NCBI GenBank assembly: GCA_945877085.1 | Contig: CAMCQV010000006.1 | Location: forward strand, 1-43,152 | DNA: 43,152 nucleotides | Source: Chitinophaga pinensis | GTDB lineage: Bacteria > Bacteroidota > Bacteroidia > Chitinophagales > Chitinophagaceae | Reading direction: 5' to 3' | Part shown: piece by piece, positions 42,616 through 43,152 of the stretch | Numbering within the stretch: the first letter of the stretch is position 1 | Layout of the letters: each line of letters starts with the position of its first letter | Position numbers and translations under genes: made by a program | The notes under the pieces: generated by a model | Told to the model about the DNA's origin: nothing | The model's input: only the letters and a program-made list of their open reading frames with translations | Database searches by the model: none

Positions 42616-43152
42616 TTAAGGCGTTTCTATAGGTGCTTCAGTTACTTTATCCGTTCTCTTAGTCCCTGCATACAATTCATATTCCAATAATCTACAATCA
42701 ATGGTAGCGTTGAAAAATTCTATTCTTCGACTTGGCTTTAATCTTATTTTTTTAGCCAATTCTAAATTACCTGTAAAAATATAGCCTGTCATCCCCTTGC
42801 ACTTGTTCTTCATATAATCTCCCATGCGCGCATAGGTAGCTTCTAATTCAACTTCCTCCCCTAGTCTGTCTCCATATTCAGGATTGATCATTACAATCGC
42901 ACCTTCTTCGGGTTCTGGCATTTTAGTGGCTTCAAAATCGCAAACCTGAAAATCAATAAGTGCTTCGACACCGGCAACAGATGCATTGATTTTAGCCACC
43001 TTAATGGCGTCTCTGCTGATATCAGATGCGATGATAACTAAATTAGGCAAGTGCCTTACTTGTTCTTTTATAATTGTTCTTTCTTGCTCGTATACTTTTT
43101 TATCATAACCGATGATATGCATGAAAGCATAATTGTTTCTAAATAAACCAGG
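42616..43152 (-). CDS. RlmL/YpsC-type 23S rRNA guanine-N2 methyltransferase, C-terminal part (5' end outside window)
   Basis: The frame is open through the right edge. Upstream of the track Met it continues as PGLFRNNYAF, matching the APGxxR-FAF segment of THUMP-linked RlmL/YpsC methyltransferases, so the track Met at 43122 is internal. About 178 codons are visible: part of the Rossmann fold with IIASDISRDAIKVAKINASVAGV and the catalytic NPEYGDRLG (NPPYG in most relatives). The conserved tail GYIFTGNLELAKKIRLKPSRRIEFFNATIDCRLLEYEL follows. These enzymes make N2-methylguanosine in 23S rRNA. The N-terminal THUMP domain should lie beyond the window. Confidence 0.9.
   Translation of the reverse strand, partial: PGLFRNNYAFMHIIGYDKKVYEQERTIIKEQVRHLPNLVIIASDISRDAIKVAKINASVAGVEALIDFQVCDFEATKMPEPEEGAIVMINPEYGDRLGEEVELEATYARMGDYMKNKCKGMTGYIFTGNLELAKKIRLKPSRRIEFFNATIDCRLLEYELYAGTKRTDKVTEAPIETP

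Noticed and set aside
1-43152. tRNA, rRNA, CRISPR, IS or prophage content
   Set aside because: I scanned intergenic gaps, all of which are short, and saw no cloverleaf-like segment, direct-repeat array, transposase or integrase.

Overview
This window is a chromosomal segment of an AT-rich member of the Bacteroidota, most like Chitinophagaceae. The evidence is as follows: Bacteroidota-type promoters (TAnnTTTG about 16-24 nt before start codons) and few Shine-Dalgarno sequences; a DUF4199 membrane protein; the Bacteroidota-specific GlmU-like protein (TIGR03991 type); a fused SpmA-SpmB protein; CCDC81-type HU domains; and a ParE/ParC-type topoisomerase IV pair. I see 39 protein genes, two of them cut by the window edges. 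I see no tRNA, rRNA, CRISPR array, insertion sequence or prophage. The longest gene-free gap is about 130 bp. The content is mostly core metabolism, information processing and envelope functions.

Layout. (1) 1-650: DEAD-box helicase, minus strand, 3' part off the window. (2) 781-5836, plus strand: a tight run of a catalytically degenerate dihydroorotase homologue, a DUF4199 protein, a GT2 and a GT4 glycosyltransferase, a GmhA-like isomerase and a GmhB-like phosphatase. This looks like glycan or heptose assembly attached to a pseudo-dihydroorotase. (3) 5906-9677, minus: GlmU-like protein, then tpiA-lepA from their own promoter. (4) 9783-14422, plus: pruA, pdhA (GTG start), a YfgM-like TPR protein with a strong terminator, lutA and an EVE-domain protein. 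(5) 14453-15685, minus: SpmA-SpmB fusion. (6) 15765-17693, plus: ychF and a glutaminyl cyclase lipoprotein. (7) 17735-23999, minus: a compact four-gene envelope operon (1005-aa TPR protein, Lys-rich outer-membrane barrel, tail-anchored HU-CCDC81 protein, Zn-ribbon methyltransferase). (8) 24123-27319, plus: thioesterase, cinA, and a 2-oxoacid dehydrogenase E2 ending at a bidirectional terminator. (9) 27397-32620, minus: S9 peptidase; Dpm1-like glycosyltransferase overlapping an EamA transporter; an ExoX/DnaQ-type exonuclease. (10) 32728-33054, plus: ytxJ, overlapping tail-to-tail with the thiolase gene. (11) 33038-40767, minus: parE, DUF1835, cupin, parC, cvfB, thiolase, apparently one transcription unit. 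(12) 40866-42615, plus: YkgJ-type cysteine-cluster protein and a NamZ/DUF1343 protein. (13) 42616-43152, minus: 3' part of an RlmL-type methyltransferase.

No region is a clear-cut novel defence or mobile system. The best candidates for something under-described are the TPR/barrel/HU/methyltransferase operon, the pseudo-dihydroorotase glycan cluster, the topoisomerase IV operon with its inserted small proteins, and several inverted repeats in divergent promoter regions (713-743, 32682-32712, 40831-40859). Six start codons were moved from the ORF-track TTG/GTG to a downstream ATG (GT2, GmhA, TpiA, thioesterase, E2, NamZ-like). The methyltransferase and ParE starts were also shortened to a downstream ATG, and the EamA transporter start to a downstream GTG. 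Promoter spacing or family N-termini support these choices.
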